In this document: piece by piece, positions 1-14,410 of the stretch | How the letters are laid out: every line of letters starts with the position of its first letter | Position numbering within the stretch: position 1 is the stretch's first letter | Source: Xylaria sp. FL1777 | Taxonomy: Eukaryota; Ascomycota; Sordariomycetes; Xylariales; Xylariaceae | DNA: 64,000 bases | Direction of reading: 5' to 3' | NCBI GenBank assembly: GCA_022578965.1 | Contig: MU400570.1 | Location: 1 to 64,000, forward strand | The notes under the pieces: model-generated | The model's input: only the letters and a program-made list of their open reading frames with translations | Told to the model about the DNA's origin: nothing | Database searches by the model: none | Translations under genes and position numbers: made by a program

Positions 1-2212
1 CTAGTTTTACTTTTATAAGCCTAACTATGCAATTCTATTTAAAATAATTAATAATAAACGCTAAACTAGTTCTACAATTATAAATTAAAACTATTACTAT
101 TATTTTATATGTTTTATATAAAACTTATTTTAAATATAAAGTTAAGCTTTATAGTTTAGCAACAATAAGCTAATAAAGTATATTATTTTAGGTTTAATTA
201 TTGCTTTATTATACTTTTAATTGCTTACCTAATTTCTATTGCTATTAACTAGCTAAAATAAATATACTTAGCTAAAAGTAACTCTAAAAAAAACATAAAT
301 ATATATGCGTTATATTAGTAAGTAAAATTTTTTATAAGCTAACTTTTAAACAAGCAGCTAACTTTAAGCAGCATACATAAAAGTAATATAAGTAAAACAA
401 GCTTAATAAAGCATTAACGTTTATTATTTAAGTAATTATAGCTTTTAACTTTACTTTTAATAAATGCAATTTAATTAAGTATAACTATTTGCAATAATAA
501 AAGCTAATATTAATATTTTTTCTGTTGTATTATTACTTTTGCTAATTTTTTAAGCGCTATTAATACTTGCTATAAATATACAAGCTTTTCTTAATTAGCT
601 ATAACTTTTATTATTAATTTGTAATATTAACTTAGCTTACTTAATAGCATTGCTAGCGCTTTTAATAGTGTTTTTAGATTTGCAAAAGTTAATGTTTTAT
701 ATAAAAAAAGTACTAAGCGCTTTTAAACTAAATATAAAAAAATTGCTTAAGTATATTTAGTTTTATAGCATTATGCTAGCATATAACGCAGTTATTTCTA
801 AAAAATATTTAAGCTAAATTAAAAGTATTTAGTAGCTATTATAAAGCAGCAAAAACTACTTAAAAGCTTACGTAATAAAACTAATAACATTATAAAAGCT
901 AAGCTTGTTTTACTTTAAAACATGCGTAATTTAGCTAGAAAATTAGCAAATATTTAAGCTAAAAGCTTTTGCTAGCTTACTAAAGTTTAAAAACTGCTTT
1001 TTTGTTAATTTTAGCTATATAATAAAAAAACTAGCTTGCATTTTTATTAAATTAACGCTAATAACGCGTATAAATGTATAAATATAACAACTATACTACT
1101 ATTTTAGCTTAAGCAATTATATAGTTTAAAAACTAACTATAAACAAAAATTTAACTTAATACTTTTTTTAAATCTAGCTTATACTAGCAGTATAATAGCT
1201 TGCACTAATATTATAATTTATTTTATATAAACCTTTTTTATATTATATATAAGCTAGCATTATATAATATTTGCTGCTAGAAGTACTAAAATTAAGCGTT
1301 TTTTTTACGGACTTATAGCAAGAATATTTTACTAAAGTATTGCTTTTATAATTTGCTTTGCTTTATATAAGTAAGTTAACTTTATTTCTGCTATTTTTAT
1401 ACTTTTAATGCTTTTTTTAACGTTATATAGTATGCTTTGCTTATTATGTTTAAAGCATGCGTTATTTAAATATTTATGCTTAAATAAGCATATAAATTTC
1501 TTTAAGCACTTTTTGCTTAGCTACTATAATACTAATACTTAACGTTTAAAAACTAATTCTTTTTAACGCTAAATGCTATTTATGCAAAACTTTTTAACTT
1601 AATTATACAAAAGCTAAATAACTTTTATTGCTTAACGCTTGTTTGCTAGTTATGTAATTATATTAAAAGTTTTAATAAGGTTGCTAGTTTATAAAATTAT
1701 ATTTAAAAAAAATATTTTAACTACAATAAAAAAAAAAAAATATAGAAAGTATAACGTACTACTGCATTATAGCAGTTATACTTAAAAATAACTTGTAGCA
1801 ATATATTTAATTTTATAATAGCTAAGTTAGTAAATATTGCACGAAATGATTTTTTTTAGCAAATTATTAAAAGTTAGTTTATATAATACTAATTAATTAC
1901 TATATAAATGTTTATTTAGCTTTATTATTTTTTAGTGCTATTATTTAAGCATTAAAACAAAAAATCAAAAGATTTATTTGTTTGTTTTTTAGTAATACTA
2001 CAAATATATAGCTTTTTATAAAAAGCTATTATTTAACTAATATTACATTTTATATAAAATAATCAAACATATTTCTTTAAAGTTTTAAAGCTTAAATATA
2101 GCTTTAAAAACACTTTTTGTTTTTAGTAACTAAGCTTTTTTTTTTTTTTTTTTTTTTACGTGTTAAAATTCTATTATAAGTTTATAAAACCTACTTAAAC
2201 TATAAGCGCTTT

Positions 2213-2298
2213 TATTACTACTATTATTCTATTATTATTATTATTATTAATATTAATATTATTATTTTTGTTATTTTTATTATTATTAGTAGTAGTAG
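2213..2298. repeat. TTA/TAG trinucleotide-rich microsatellite
   Basis: An imperfect run of (TTA)n, TTG and (TAG)n triplets. The same tract is present in the second copy at about 27310-27395, so it predates the duplication. Confidence 0.7.
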
Positions 2299-3168
2299 CA
2301 TTATATTTATTTTATACTAATTTTTTTAACTTTTCGTACTGCTTTTTATAATACTTAAGTTTACTTATAAATGTTTTAAATTATTATTTAAAACTTTAGT
2401 AAAGCTTGTTGTTTTTGTTTTTAGTTTATATAGCTTTTATAAATATATATGTTAGCTTAATATTTAAGTAAACGTTATAATTACTACTAAGTATATAATA
2501 ATTTTTATAGCGCTTGTAGCTTTTAAAAAACATTCTAATAATTATTTTAACATTTAAAACATGCTTTTTAATATGCTTAAAAGTTGTTTAAATTCTAAAA
2601 AAATAATTCATAATTAACTAATATAATATAATACGCTATTTTACATAAAAACAGCCAAAGATTTTATGCAATAATATTTAAAAATAAATATAATTATTAC
2701 CTTAATATTAATAACCTTTTTTTAACTTTAATAATAAATATGCTTTTTTATTTTATTAAATAAGGCTATTTTTACTAAAAAAATAAGCTTTTTTAACTTG
2801 GACCAAAACAAAAATAGCTATTCTTAATATTTTGCATTTTAAAAACAACTTTATAATTAAACAAATAACAATAAAAAAAGCGCTTGCTTAAAAAAAACAA
2901 CATGCTATGCTTAAAAAGTTTAATTTTAATGCTAAACATGCAATAAAATGCTTAAATAAAGTATAAATAAAAAGAAATGCAGTTTTACAACTTATAAAAT
3001 ATATATACGCAAACATAAAAAAAAAACAAAAAACTCTAGTATATTAGCTTTATTAAGCTTTTGCTTGTTTACTATAGTAATAATTATAAAAAGTCAAAAA
3101 TTATTATTAGTAAAAAACCTTTTTAAAATAAAATATAGTTTTAATGCAAATATAAGTTCTTATATAAA

Positions 3169-3230
3169 CAAAAGTTCTTTACTAAATAAAAGTTCTTTAT
3201 TAAATAAAAGTTCTTTACTAAAAAAAAGAT
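3169..3230. repeat. 18-bp tandem repeat, about 3.3 units
   Basis: The unit AAAAGTTCTTTACTAAAT is repeated three times with single C/T changes, followed by a partial unit. The copy at 28266-28327 has the same organisation. It is one of the few places in the block where TpC survives repeatedly. Confidence 0.7.
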
Positions 3231-6200
3231 TTAATTAGTTAAATTTTTAGCTTTTTTACGTTTATTAAGTAATAATAATTAGTTTAATTTAATAGCTTAC
3301 TTTTTGCTGCAAGTTTACTTAAATTAAATGTATTTTATTAATTTAAAATGTATTATTTTTTAGCAAAAGGCTATAATTTAACATTTTTTTACTTTTTAGC
3401 TATTTTGCTAACTATTCTTTTAACTATTTTTTATGCAACTAATTACCTTAATGCATAACTTTATGCCTTATTTATAGTAAATTAATTAATAAACATTTAT
3501 ATAGCTTGTTTATTATATAATGTTTACTTATTTATTATATATATTGCAGCTATAATATAAAAACAAATATTATAAAAAAGATTAATTAATTAGTTAAAAT
3601 TTTTAAGATTTGCATACAAAAAAAACAAAGTTGCAATATAATTATAAGTAGTAAAGATCTTAATTAACTTAAACAATGCTAATACTATTAACTTAAATTA
3701 TATAAAATTGTTATAGAAATATAGCTATAATACTAATAATTATACTTTTGTTATGCTTTTTAGCTATAATTTCTAAGTTAAAAATATAGTTGCAAGTATT
3801 AATATATTTAATAAAAGTTAAAATTACAAAAATATATTAGTTTTTAAAGTTATTAAATATAAAAATATAGTTAACTTTACTAAAGTAATAATTACTATTA
3901 CACATATATTAAATATAGTTATTTATACTAAATATAAATCTGTTATTTGTAGTTTTATAATTAAGAAATATAAATATTAATAGCTACTTTATTTTTTAGT
4001 TTATATAGTTATATAGTTTTATGCTTTTATGTTTAAATAAAATATATAAATAAAACGTGCTAAGCATTTATAATGCCCTTACTTAAAAGTAAATTAAAAA
4101 AACGCACAATAATAATCCTAAAGCTAAAAAATAACAAAAACAAAACAAAAATAAAAAAACTTATTTGTTTATAAAAAAGAACTTGTATAACTACTAAATC
4201 GTTTTGTTTTAAAACACTATTAAATATTATTTGTGCTTGCAATAGTTCAATTTATAAGCTAATTAAAAAAGATAACAGAACTTTATATTTATATTAGTAT
4301 TATTACAACTAAAAAAACAAAAGCTACTATTAGCTAAATGTATAACTTTAATAACTTTAGCAAAAAAAATCCAGTTAATAGCACTAAGCTAAAAATAATG
4401 CTTATTAGCTAACTAATTTATATTAACTTTAAAGTTCGTTTTAAGCTAATTAATTAGCTTATTGCAGTTTACATAAAAAAAAACTTTGCTAAAAAAACTA
4501 AAATATGCTTAGTAAAAAGCTAGCATTTTTTTAGTTAAAACAAAATTATTATGCAAAAAAGCATTACGTAAAACTAATTAAACGGTTTTCTAGAAGTTTA
4601 TTTTTATTAAAAGCACTTTTTTAACATTAAAATAATTAGTTTTATATACTTAAGTTTTAAAGTATTTATTATAAACAGTTAGTTATAATTATAGTTTTAG
4701 TTTAATGTTTAAAAAATTAAGTAAAAAAAAAAAAGGTTTGCTTATAGCTAAAATAAAATTATATATATAAATTACATATAATTAGAACTATATAGCAAAA
4801 TTTTAAAGATTTTAAAAGGCATGCTAATACTTCTTATTTTACATTATTTTTATTTAATATACAAATTAAATAACCTTAACAAAGAAAAAAAAAAAAAAGT
4901 TAAAAAAAATAAACAAATAACTTACTAATGCAAATTTTTTTCTGTTAATATATTATAATTAATAAGCAAACTATACTTTTTAGTAAAAGCAAAATAATAA
5001 ATTTTAGCGTGTATATTAAAGCAAAAAGTATTATTTATATACTGCAGTAAATAACTAGATTTTGCAGTGTTTTTTTTAAATAAACTAGAAATACTAGCAA
5101 TTAAACTAGCAATTAAACTAGCAGCTAAACCAAAAGCTAAGTTTTTAACATTAGCAGTAGCAAATATACAAAGCTAATTAAACATAAAGCAAGCTTAATA
5201 AATAATAAACTTTATATTATTATAATTAGCTTTACTAACTTTGCAGCTTATAAAAACAATGTTATTTTTAGCTATAGCAGCACACGTTTTAATAATAAAG
5301 TTTATAAAGTTTTAATTTGTTTTTTTTTAAGCTTAACAAAAGAACTTAAGCTTAATATAATGTTTTTTAAGCTAATGTTATAAAAACGCAAAAATAATAA
5401 CAAACTATTTAGCATAATTAAACATTTTATAGCTTGCAAAATAGTAAATAAATAACTAAAAACAAGCTTAGCTAAAAAAAAATTTTTAAACATAAAGCTT
5501 AATAGTATACTTAGTTTAAGCCTGCTTAACTAAAATACCGTTTTTAAGCAAAAAATGCATAAAGTTTAAAATATTATTATACTTAAAATAAACAGCATTA
5601 AAAAAGCAACTTATAATAAAATTAAAAGCTAAAAAAATAAATACTAAAAGTAAATTAAAATTAGTTATATTTTATTGCTTGCTATACTAAAAAATAACAA
5701 ACATAGTTTTTAGCTAAGCTTTTATTATTTTTTGCATTTTAATAGTTTATACGTAAAAACAACTTTGCGTTATAATATTAAACTTTAAAAGCTCTTTAAA
5801 GTTAATAGCCTTTTGTTTTAAGCAAGCATAGCATACTTAACAAAATTAATAAGCTTAAAAACTTTTAAAACTAAAGTTTTTAGCCTGTTATAACATATTA
5901 TTAATGTAGCATATAAAAAAAACGCAAGTTTAAACTGTTTGCTTGTTAATTTTCTAAATAATACTATAATTAAAATAAGCTATAGTACAAAATGCTATAA
6001 TAACATTACTAAACTTTAAAGCATAAAAACCTAGAACTAAAAAAAAAATACTATTAAAACAAATGCGCTTAATCTTTATTATTGCTGCAAAAATAAAATA
6101 AAAGCTTATAAAAGTACAATATAAGTTGCTAAAAACACTAAAGCTATTAATAAAGCTTAAAATAAAAAAAAACTTAACTAGTAATGCTTTTTTACAAATA

Positions 6201-8765
6201 TTATTTTATTTAAACTTAAATAAATTATAGCTATAATAGTTTAACTTTAACTTAGCTTAAGTTAAGTAAGTATAACATAATAAAACAAGCTTGCTATTAA
6301 TAAAAAGTTATTAAACGTTATAATACTAGTTCTTTGTATGCTTATATGCTTAAATTATAATATAATACTTAAAATATTGCTTAGGCTTTTTTTCTTTGCT
6401 ATAAAACTAAAGAGCTTTTTTAGTTAAATTATTATAAGTTTTGCTAAAATAGTTATTAATAAACATATAAATATACATATATACTAGGTTTTTTAAAATA
6501 TATATAATTTACAAACTAAAAATTAGCTTATTATATATATGTTTAAAAGTAATTATAACTTTAGCTAATGTAAAGTAGCTAAAATAATAACCTTTTTAAA
6601 TTTAAACAACTAGTTAATCTAAGTTATAAAAAATGCATAATTTACTACGTTTATTTTAGCTAACACTATAAACTTTGCTAATATAAAGCTTAGTAGTTTT
6701 ATTATTATTATTTATAATTTTGTAGCAAAAGTAATCTTTATTATAATATTAATAATAAATAAAGTTAAACAAAAAAATAACTAGCTTAGCAATATTATTA
6801 AGCTAAACATACGCATATTTGCTATTAGTTATTTAAACAAAAAAAGCTCAAGCATAAAAATAAAAAAGCTTAGTAAGCTTATTAATAAATATTGCTAAAC
6901 TATAATATGTTTTATAGCTAATATTAAAAGCAATATAATTCTTAAAAACTAAAAAAAAGTTAAAAAACGTAAGCTTTATAGTAACTACTAAAAAATTCTT
7001 AAAATCTTAAGCTTAAATTAATAGCTTAGCTTTATTATTAGCTTTGCTTTTACTTTTACTTTTATTTTTTATTTAAGCTTTATATACTTTAAAAAGCTTT
7101 TTTTTTTTAAGCTTAAAAGTAGCAAGCAAAATAAAAAGCTTAAAAATGTTTAGAAAAATGTTTATTTTTTTTATATTTATTAAGAACATTTACTTATGTA
7201 TTTAATTTTAAAGTATTATAAGCTAAACAAAAAGATTTTTTATATTGTTTAAAATATTATTATTTTTATTATAAAAAAAAAACAAGATTTCTTAGAATGC
7301 TTTATAGTTTTTATAACTTAAGCTAGTAAAATTAGCAAAAGTTATTAAAGCTTTTTTAAACATAAATGTTTTAATAAATTTGTTTTAATATATTTTAATA
7401 AAAATTAACAAGTTTTTAAAGTTTTTTTTAAGCTTAAGTTATAACTTAAAAAGTATAAAAATAAATGCTTAAAAAAACTATAATTATGCTTAAAGATTAG
7501 CAATAATTATTATAGTTGCTTTTTTATTTTTAGCATTATTTTTATAAAAAGCTATTAAAGCAAAAAATAGCTTAGCAAATATAATTTTTTTATAGCTTGC
7601 AGTACTAAAAACCTTATGCAAGTTTAAATTAGCTTACATTATATAATTAAACGTATTATTAACACTGCTTTTTTAAACTTTATTAATATTAACAATAACT
7701 TAAAAATATTTATTAAAAGTAACTTTTTATTTTGCAATTAAGCTATATATAAATTACTTACTTTTGTTATTAGTTTTATTATTAGCATTTAATTAATTAG
7801 TAAAAAAGCAGTCCAATAAGCTAATTATAGCGTTACTTATTATAATATTATTATTATTATATACGCTAAAGGTATAATTATTAGCTATACTATATTTAAT
7901 AACTTAAAAAATATTTGCTTTATTATTGCAAGCAAAAATAAGGCTATTATTAGATTTTTTATTTTTTTAGCTTTATTAGCTGCTAAGCTTTAGTAATAAC
8001 TTACTATTTAATGCATTAACCTTAAGCAACATTTTAAATTCTTTGCAAATAAATATATTAAACAAATATTTGCTAGTTATTATGCGCTATAAAAAAATTA
8101 ATAGATTTAATAAGAATTATTGTTTTAGTTTTAGTTTTATTATAGTATTTAAGTTAAAATGTAAGTTTTTAAAAGCAATAATTTAATGTTAGCAAAAAAG
8201 TGCGCAATAAAAATATATAAAACAAAAAAGTTTTAAGATTTTTTTTTTTGCAAAAAAATTTATGCGTTTAATACTTATATAAGTACTTAAGTATTAAATA
8301 GTTTTTGTTAAATATATTAGCGCTTTTTAGCAACAAAATTAAAAATACTTAAGTATTTTTATTATAGCTATAACTATACGCGTATAAACATATAAGTTTT
8401 AATAATTTTAAAAACAAAAAAGAATTTTTAGAAGTTAAGTTTAAGCTGTTTACAAAAAGTTATTTGTTTTTTAAACTTTGCAGCTTTTTAACTTTTTAAC
8501 TTTTAAAATTTAAACAAGCATTTTGTATTTTAAGCTTTAGTATTTTAAGTTTTTAACTTTAAAGCATTTATTATTATATTAGCACTTATATTTATTTTTT
8601 AAAATTTATTATACTTTTATAATAAAAAATAATCTTAATTTTTCTTATAGTAATAAAAAAAAAAAAAAGCCTGCTAAAAGTTCCTTTAAGCTTATTTATA
8701 GCTTTTTTAAAATGCTTTAGCTAAGCTAAACTAATATTTCCTAAGTTTATTTATTAGTTTTTTAC

Positions 8766-8909
8766 TTAATTCGCACTAGTTGCAGTAATATTTAATTTTA
8801 ATAGCTTTTTTATTGCTATTTTTGCAGTTTTTTTTTTAGTTATATTTTTAGTTCTTTTTATAGTTACTTTTATAGTTATATTTCTAGTTTTTTTCCTAGT
8901 TTTGCTCTT
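8766..8909 (-). pseudogene. Possible relic of a Lys/Thr-rich repetitive frame
   Basis: On the minus strand this segment reads without a stop for about 47 codons, rich in Lys, Thr, Asn and Ile with an approximate K-x-T/I-T periodicity. Just upstream the frame is broken only by TAA codons, which could be mutated CAA. The homologous stretch in A2 (about 33863-34006) has the same organisation. A stop-free run is less surprising here because Lys and Asn codons cannot become stops by C-to-T change, so this is a weak call. No family is recognised. Confidence 0.2.
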
Positions 8910-10711
8910 TTATTATTTGTTTTTAATACTTTACTTGTTTTAGCTACTTTATATAAACCTAAAAGCTTTAAATAATAATTTAATACTAGCGCTTTTTCTT
9001 AATAATTTGTATTATTGCTACTTAAACCTTTGCTTTAGCAATTAATCGCTTCTTTATTAGCAACTAGAAATAATATAGTAGTTTATAAAAAAAAGAAAAA
9101 AACAGACAAGTTTTTTAAAATAATTTACCTTAAGCATTTTTTTTTTTTAAAACGCAAAAACTTTAAAAAAGTTTTTAATTTGCTGCTTATTTGCATTATT
9201 TATAATTAGCAACCTAATAATAAAAAAGTATTTAAAAAAACAAAATTACAAGCTAAATTATTTCTATTTTAAAAAATTAGTAAGCTATTTTTTATGTTTA
9301 AATTTAATAAACTTATAAATATATTAATAAAGAACTATTTTTTTAGTCTTAATTTTTGAACTTTTTTTTTTGGTTAGCGTTAAAAATATGCTATTTGTTG
9401 TTTTAATAATTTTAAACATAAGTTTTTTTAAAAAAATCTTTATATAAGTTCATTTTATTTTTATTTTTATTTTTCTTAATATATAAAATTATTTGCTAAT
9501 AATACTTTTTATAAACTTTTGTTAATAATTTTCTTAATAACTATAAAAGCTTTAATAATAGCAGTTTTTTAATTAACCCAAACAAATAAAACAATATAAA
9601 AAATAACATAAAAATTACTAAAAGCTTTTTTTACAAGCAATTAAACAAGCAAACCTTTAAATTTATTTAGCAACTTATTAAATAGTTTATTAATTAAAAG
9701 CAATCTTTTATTAAACGTAATAAGTTGCCTTTTTATTACATTAAAACTATTTTTTGCAATTTTATAGTTAATATAGCTTATATAGTTCTTAAAAAACATA
9801 AGCTAAACCTTAGCTTAAAGTAAAACGTTAAGCTATTAGCTAAAAAGTAAAAACATAATAAAAATGCTTATATAAAGCTTTTTAATTTTTATAAAGCTTT
9901 TAGTATTTACAATAATTTTTATAAAGTTAAACTTAATACTTTTGTTTAAGTAAAGCTATTTATTATAAAGTATACTAATAAACACTAAGCTTTTTAGCTA
10001 TTAGCTAATAATTTAATTACTAACTTTTTTTTTTTTTCGCGTAAAATTTCTTAACTTAGTTATGCTTTTTCTTAGTTGCATTTTTGCTATAGTAGCTAAT
10101 ACTTTATATACAGTTTTACTTTTTTGCAACAAAGTTATTAGCTTAGTTTTAAAAATAAGCCTATTTTTTTGGACCTTTAGCTAGCTTTAAAGCGTTTAAA
10201 TACTTAAGCTTTAAGCTTATCTTTAGTTACTTTACGCGCTTTTAGCTATTTTAAACCTAACTAATATAGATTTACTTTTAGCTTTTATTTTAGCTATAGC
10301 TTTATGTTTAGCTTTAGTTCTTGTTTTTAGTTTATAATGTTTTATTTGCTTATGCCTTTTTACTTTAAATTATTCTACTGTTCTTAAAATCCTTCTGTAT
10401 TTAAAACTAGTTATTATATAGCTTAGTTTAAAATCCTAACCTTCATTTATTTTAGCGCTTCCTTTATTTATATTACTTTAGTTCCTCTTTTTATTAATTT
10501 ATAACTACAGTACATACAACAAAGTAAACAAAGTGTTACCTTTAGTTAACTAGGTCCTTTTATTACTACTACTTAAAAGACTTATTTTTTTATAAAGAAA
10601 AAGGAAAAAAAAGAAAAAAGTAAATAGTTAAATAAACGCAATAAATACAGTAAACGCAGTAAACGTTCTAAAAAGCATATTATTAGCTATAATAAAGTTT
10701 TTAATAATAAT

Positions 10712-10981
10712 ATGTTTTATAAAAATACTAATAATGCTGCTTATGCTGCTTATACTGCTTATGTTACTTATGCTATTTATGCTACTTATACTACTTATAT
10801 TACTTATGCTACTTATGCTGCTTATGTTGCTTATACTGCTTATGCTTTTTATTATGCCACTTTTTACGTTAATAGCGCTACTAAAGCTATTAGTAGGCTT
10901 GCCTTTAAAGCTATTATTAACTTTGTTAAGTTTACTAAGCTATTTAAGCTTTTTAACCTAAAAAATATTGCTAGCAACTAA
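10712..10981 (+). repeat. 9-bp tandem array (Ala-Ala-Tyr type) in an 89-codon open frame
   Basis: From 10736 to about 10854 the triplets GCT GCT TAT and their ACT, GTT and ATT variants repeat with a 9-bp period, giving an (A/T/V-A/T-Y)n peptide. The frame begins at ATG 10712 and stays open to a TAA at 10979-10981, beyond the repeat. The Thr, Val and Ile variants are what G-to-A or C-to-T changes of Ala codons would give. It may be a decayed repetitive protein gene or a minisatellite. No relative is recognised. Confidence 0.5.
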
Positions 10982-11010
10982 TACTTTAATAATATACAAA
11001 CACTTTATAG

Positions 11011-11058
11011 CAATAGCAATATTAATAACAACAATAATAATAATAACAATAATAATAC
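11011..11058. repeat. AAT/AAC/AGC trinucleotide microsatellite
   Basis: A run of AAT triplets with AAC and AGC interruptions, just downstream of the 9-bp array. Confidence 0.7.
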
Positions 11059-14000
11059 TATAAGCCTTTTTAAAGCTATTACTAAGCATTTAGCTTGCAA
11101 CTAAGCAACATATTATTAAGCTTTAGTTTTATTAACAGTTTTTATATATCCTTGCAGTTTTAGCTATTAGTACAACAGTTTACAGTTTTTATTAGTTTTC
11201 TTTAGTAAGCTTTAGCTAATACGTTAAAACTTAATTCAAGTCTTCTAACTTTAAAAAGTCTAGAAAAAGATCTATATATATATAAATAAGTAAAAATACA
11301 ACTTTAAGTGCTAAAATAGCTAGCCTAAAAACTTTCTTTTTATAATAATACCTTTAAATAACATAAAACTATAAGTAAAAAATATAATGTAATATAACAA
11401 GTATAATAAATTAAACTACTACTTAATAAATGACTTATAAGCCACTTATAAGCTATTTATAAGCCTTATAATAAAGTGTATATAATTGCAGTATTAGCTT
11501 AATAAATTATTTATACTAATTAAGCCTTAAAATTTTTTAAAAAGTACCTCTACATACAAATTATATAAACAAGTATATCTAAAACTAAAAAACTGCTCTT
11601 TAGCACAGAACTCTTGTTTAAATTAAAACTTTTGTTTTATAAAAAACATTTATTTTTTTTTTAAACCTCCTGTAAAAGTTTTAACCCTACTAATTATCTT
11701 ATTAAATATTTATATTATATTATTACTAGCTAGCTATTACTTGTAATAATTATAGCACTAAAAGCTATAAGTAATTATAGCTAATACATTTTTCCTTAAC
11801 TAATAATAGCAGCTTATATATAAATATACATATATATTGTAAAAGTACTTACATATAACTTATATGTAAAGATACATAAAAGCGCAGCAATATAAGTAAA
11901 ACATATATATATATATACTCCTAAAACAGCTTTTAAAGACATGTTTTTAAAGTTAAGATCTTTCCAAAATAAAAAATTAATGACTTTAGCAGTTAAGGCT
12001 TATTAAAACTAAATTATAAATTATTAAAACAGTTCTAAAGATTTTGCATAAGCTAAACCTATAAATTTTAATAACCTATAATACTTTTTACTTATAAGCA
12101 ATACTTTTTTTGCAGTACTTATAAACCTTAATAGCTTAAAGTATTTCCTTTTTTTTACAGATTATACTTTTTTACTTATATTTATTAGTTAGCAAAAAAG
12201 CAATAATTTAACTAATAACTTAAACGAAGTTATAAAAGCTACATATTTAGCAGTTTTTAAATTAAACATATACTAAAGCACATTAGCTTTTTTAAAAATA
12301 AACTATAACTAAGCAAAGTTTGTTATAAAGCTATATAAAAATACAATTATATCTTAGAACAAAAAAATAGTCCATGTTATTTGTATAAATGTATAGCTTT
12401 AGCTATTAAGCACAAAAGTAATACTTGCTTTTAAACAAAACGCTAAATATATCCTTTTTTTAAGTTGCAAAAAAATTATTTATACAAACTAAAAAATACT
12501 ACAAAGTGCTTAAAAGCTATATAATAATAAGTTTTTAGCACTAAAATACCAGCTAAAACTAAATTGCCTTTAACTTTAACAAAAGCAAGGTAAATTTACG
12601 AACAGCATTTATAGCTATTTAATAGTAAACCTATCAAAAATTAAAAATAGCTACACAATTTATAGCGCTTATATAAGCTTGCTGCTTTTATAAGCGCTAA
12701 AGCTTTTATATGTTTTAATTAAAGCGCTATATATGCTAGCTAATCCTTAAAATAAGGTTTTCAATTATTAAATTAAATATTATTTAAAAGCTAACGTTAT
12801 GCTTATTAAAAACTTTTTAAACTAAGCTAAAAAAAACTAGTTTTTAGTAGTTTTACTATTTATAGCAGCGCTACTACAAATAAACCTTATTAAAGAACAA
12901 AAGCAGTAATAATAGCTATATAATGCCTTAATAAATGCTATGTTTCTTTAGTATATTATAAGCAGCACACTTAGCTATAAAAAACAGCTAGCATTATAAT
13001 TAAAGCTAAACGTGTTTAAATTAAAGAACTTTTTATAAAGCAAACAAACACTAGAAGTATTACTTGCTATAAACCATAAAATATATAGTATTAAAAACAA
13101 TTAATTATTAAACATAAAAAAAAACAAATTAAAAAACTATTAGCAGTAAACTAACTAGCTATTAAGCAATTAATTAAAACTTCTTGTTATACTAAAAGTA
13201 TAACAGCTTGTTTTATACTATTTATAATTAGTTACCTTTAGTTATAGCATAACTAAAAAGCAATTTTTTTTACTTTATATAATTTTAAATTTATTCGGTA
13301 ATTAGGTCTTTTGTTTGTTTTTTTTTATATGCTATGTTTTGCTTTAAAAAATAAAATATAAGTAAGAAAACCTTTTTATTTTTGCTTAAAATATTTTATA
13401 AAAAGCAAATAAAAAGTACAACAAGTATACTAAACAATATAACTTAAATAAGCTTAATTTAAACGGTATAAAGCTGCTTATTATTATAATATATAACTTT
13501 AAAAAAAAACATAAAAAAGCTAACCGTACATTTAAGCTAAACATAAATACTATTATCTAAAATAGCTTTAGGCTTTTTTATGTTTTATTTATAGCACATT
13601 TATTATGTATAGCATTCTGCAAAAAGCATAATCATAAAATTGCAATGCTATTTAGCTTAAAAAAGTATTTTAGTTAAAAAGGCTTTAATTTAGTTTATAA
13701 CTTTAATTATGCTTAATATATGTTAGTATTTAAGTTAGCTTTTATAAACAATATTTGCTGCAACTTTTATGTTTAAAAACTTAATAAAATTTGTGCTTAT
13801 ATATTATTTATGCCTTTAGAGCACCTTTTTTAAAGCATAAAAAATAGCTGCAGTTTTAATATATAAAAATTCAAAAAAAAAAGTTTTATAGCTATTTAAC
13901 CCTAGCAAATAATTCCTATTAATATAATTAAAAATATTTATTATTAGCTTAAGCTACGCTAAAATAGTTAATACTTTAACTAAAAAGTTTAAATTTAAAG

Positions 14001-14410
14001 CTTACAATTAAAGTTTAAACTTCTATTAATAAGTTTATACTTTAACTATTTTTAGCCTTATTTTTTTAATAAACTTAAGCATGCTTTAAACTACTAGAAA
14101 AATTCAAAAAATCTATTAAAAGTAAAATATAACAACGTTATACAAAAAAGCTAGCATTACTATTATACTAAGTATAATAAGTAGTTTAATTTATAATAAG
14201 CATTAAAGATTTATTTAAAAACTTTTTACAAATAACTATTGCTATTTCTATGTAAATATAAAAACTACAGTAAGAAATTTTCCTTTAAATATGCTTTTAA
14301 AGTTTATATATAAAGCAATTATCTTAAGCAAAAAAAGAATTATAAATATAATAAATACAGCTAAAGTTTTATTTTAATTATTAGCTTACGCTAATATAAC
14401 TATAACACCT

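Larger units (their letters stand above)
1..10391 (+). repeat. Large direct repeat, copy A1 (left end outside the window)
   Basis: The sequence from base 1 matches the sequence from 25097 in register. Anchors: 1/25097, 59/25155, 2158/27255, 3169/28266, 5331/30428, 10171/35268 and 10381/35478. The offset is 25096 at the start and 25097 from about 2.1 kb on, so there is only one net indel. All differences seen are C/T or G/A, and either copy may hold the unmutated base, so both were mutated independently. Homology stops at about 10391, where A2 enters a hexanucleotide repeat inside a gene and A1 continues into unrelated sequence. The left end is not visible, so the repeat may be longer. Confidence 0.95.

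Noticed and set aside
4060..4242. Short frames in the AT-rich block (also 5302-5493, 20242-20469, 30022-30264 and 33098-33283)
   Set aside because: All are short, Phe/Leu/Ile/Lys-rich as expected from base composition, and without domains. Those inside A are not equally open in the other copy.
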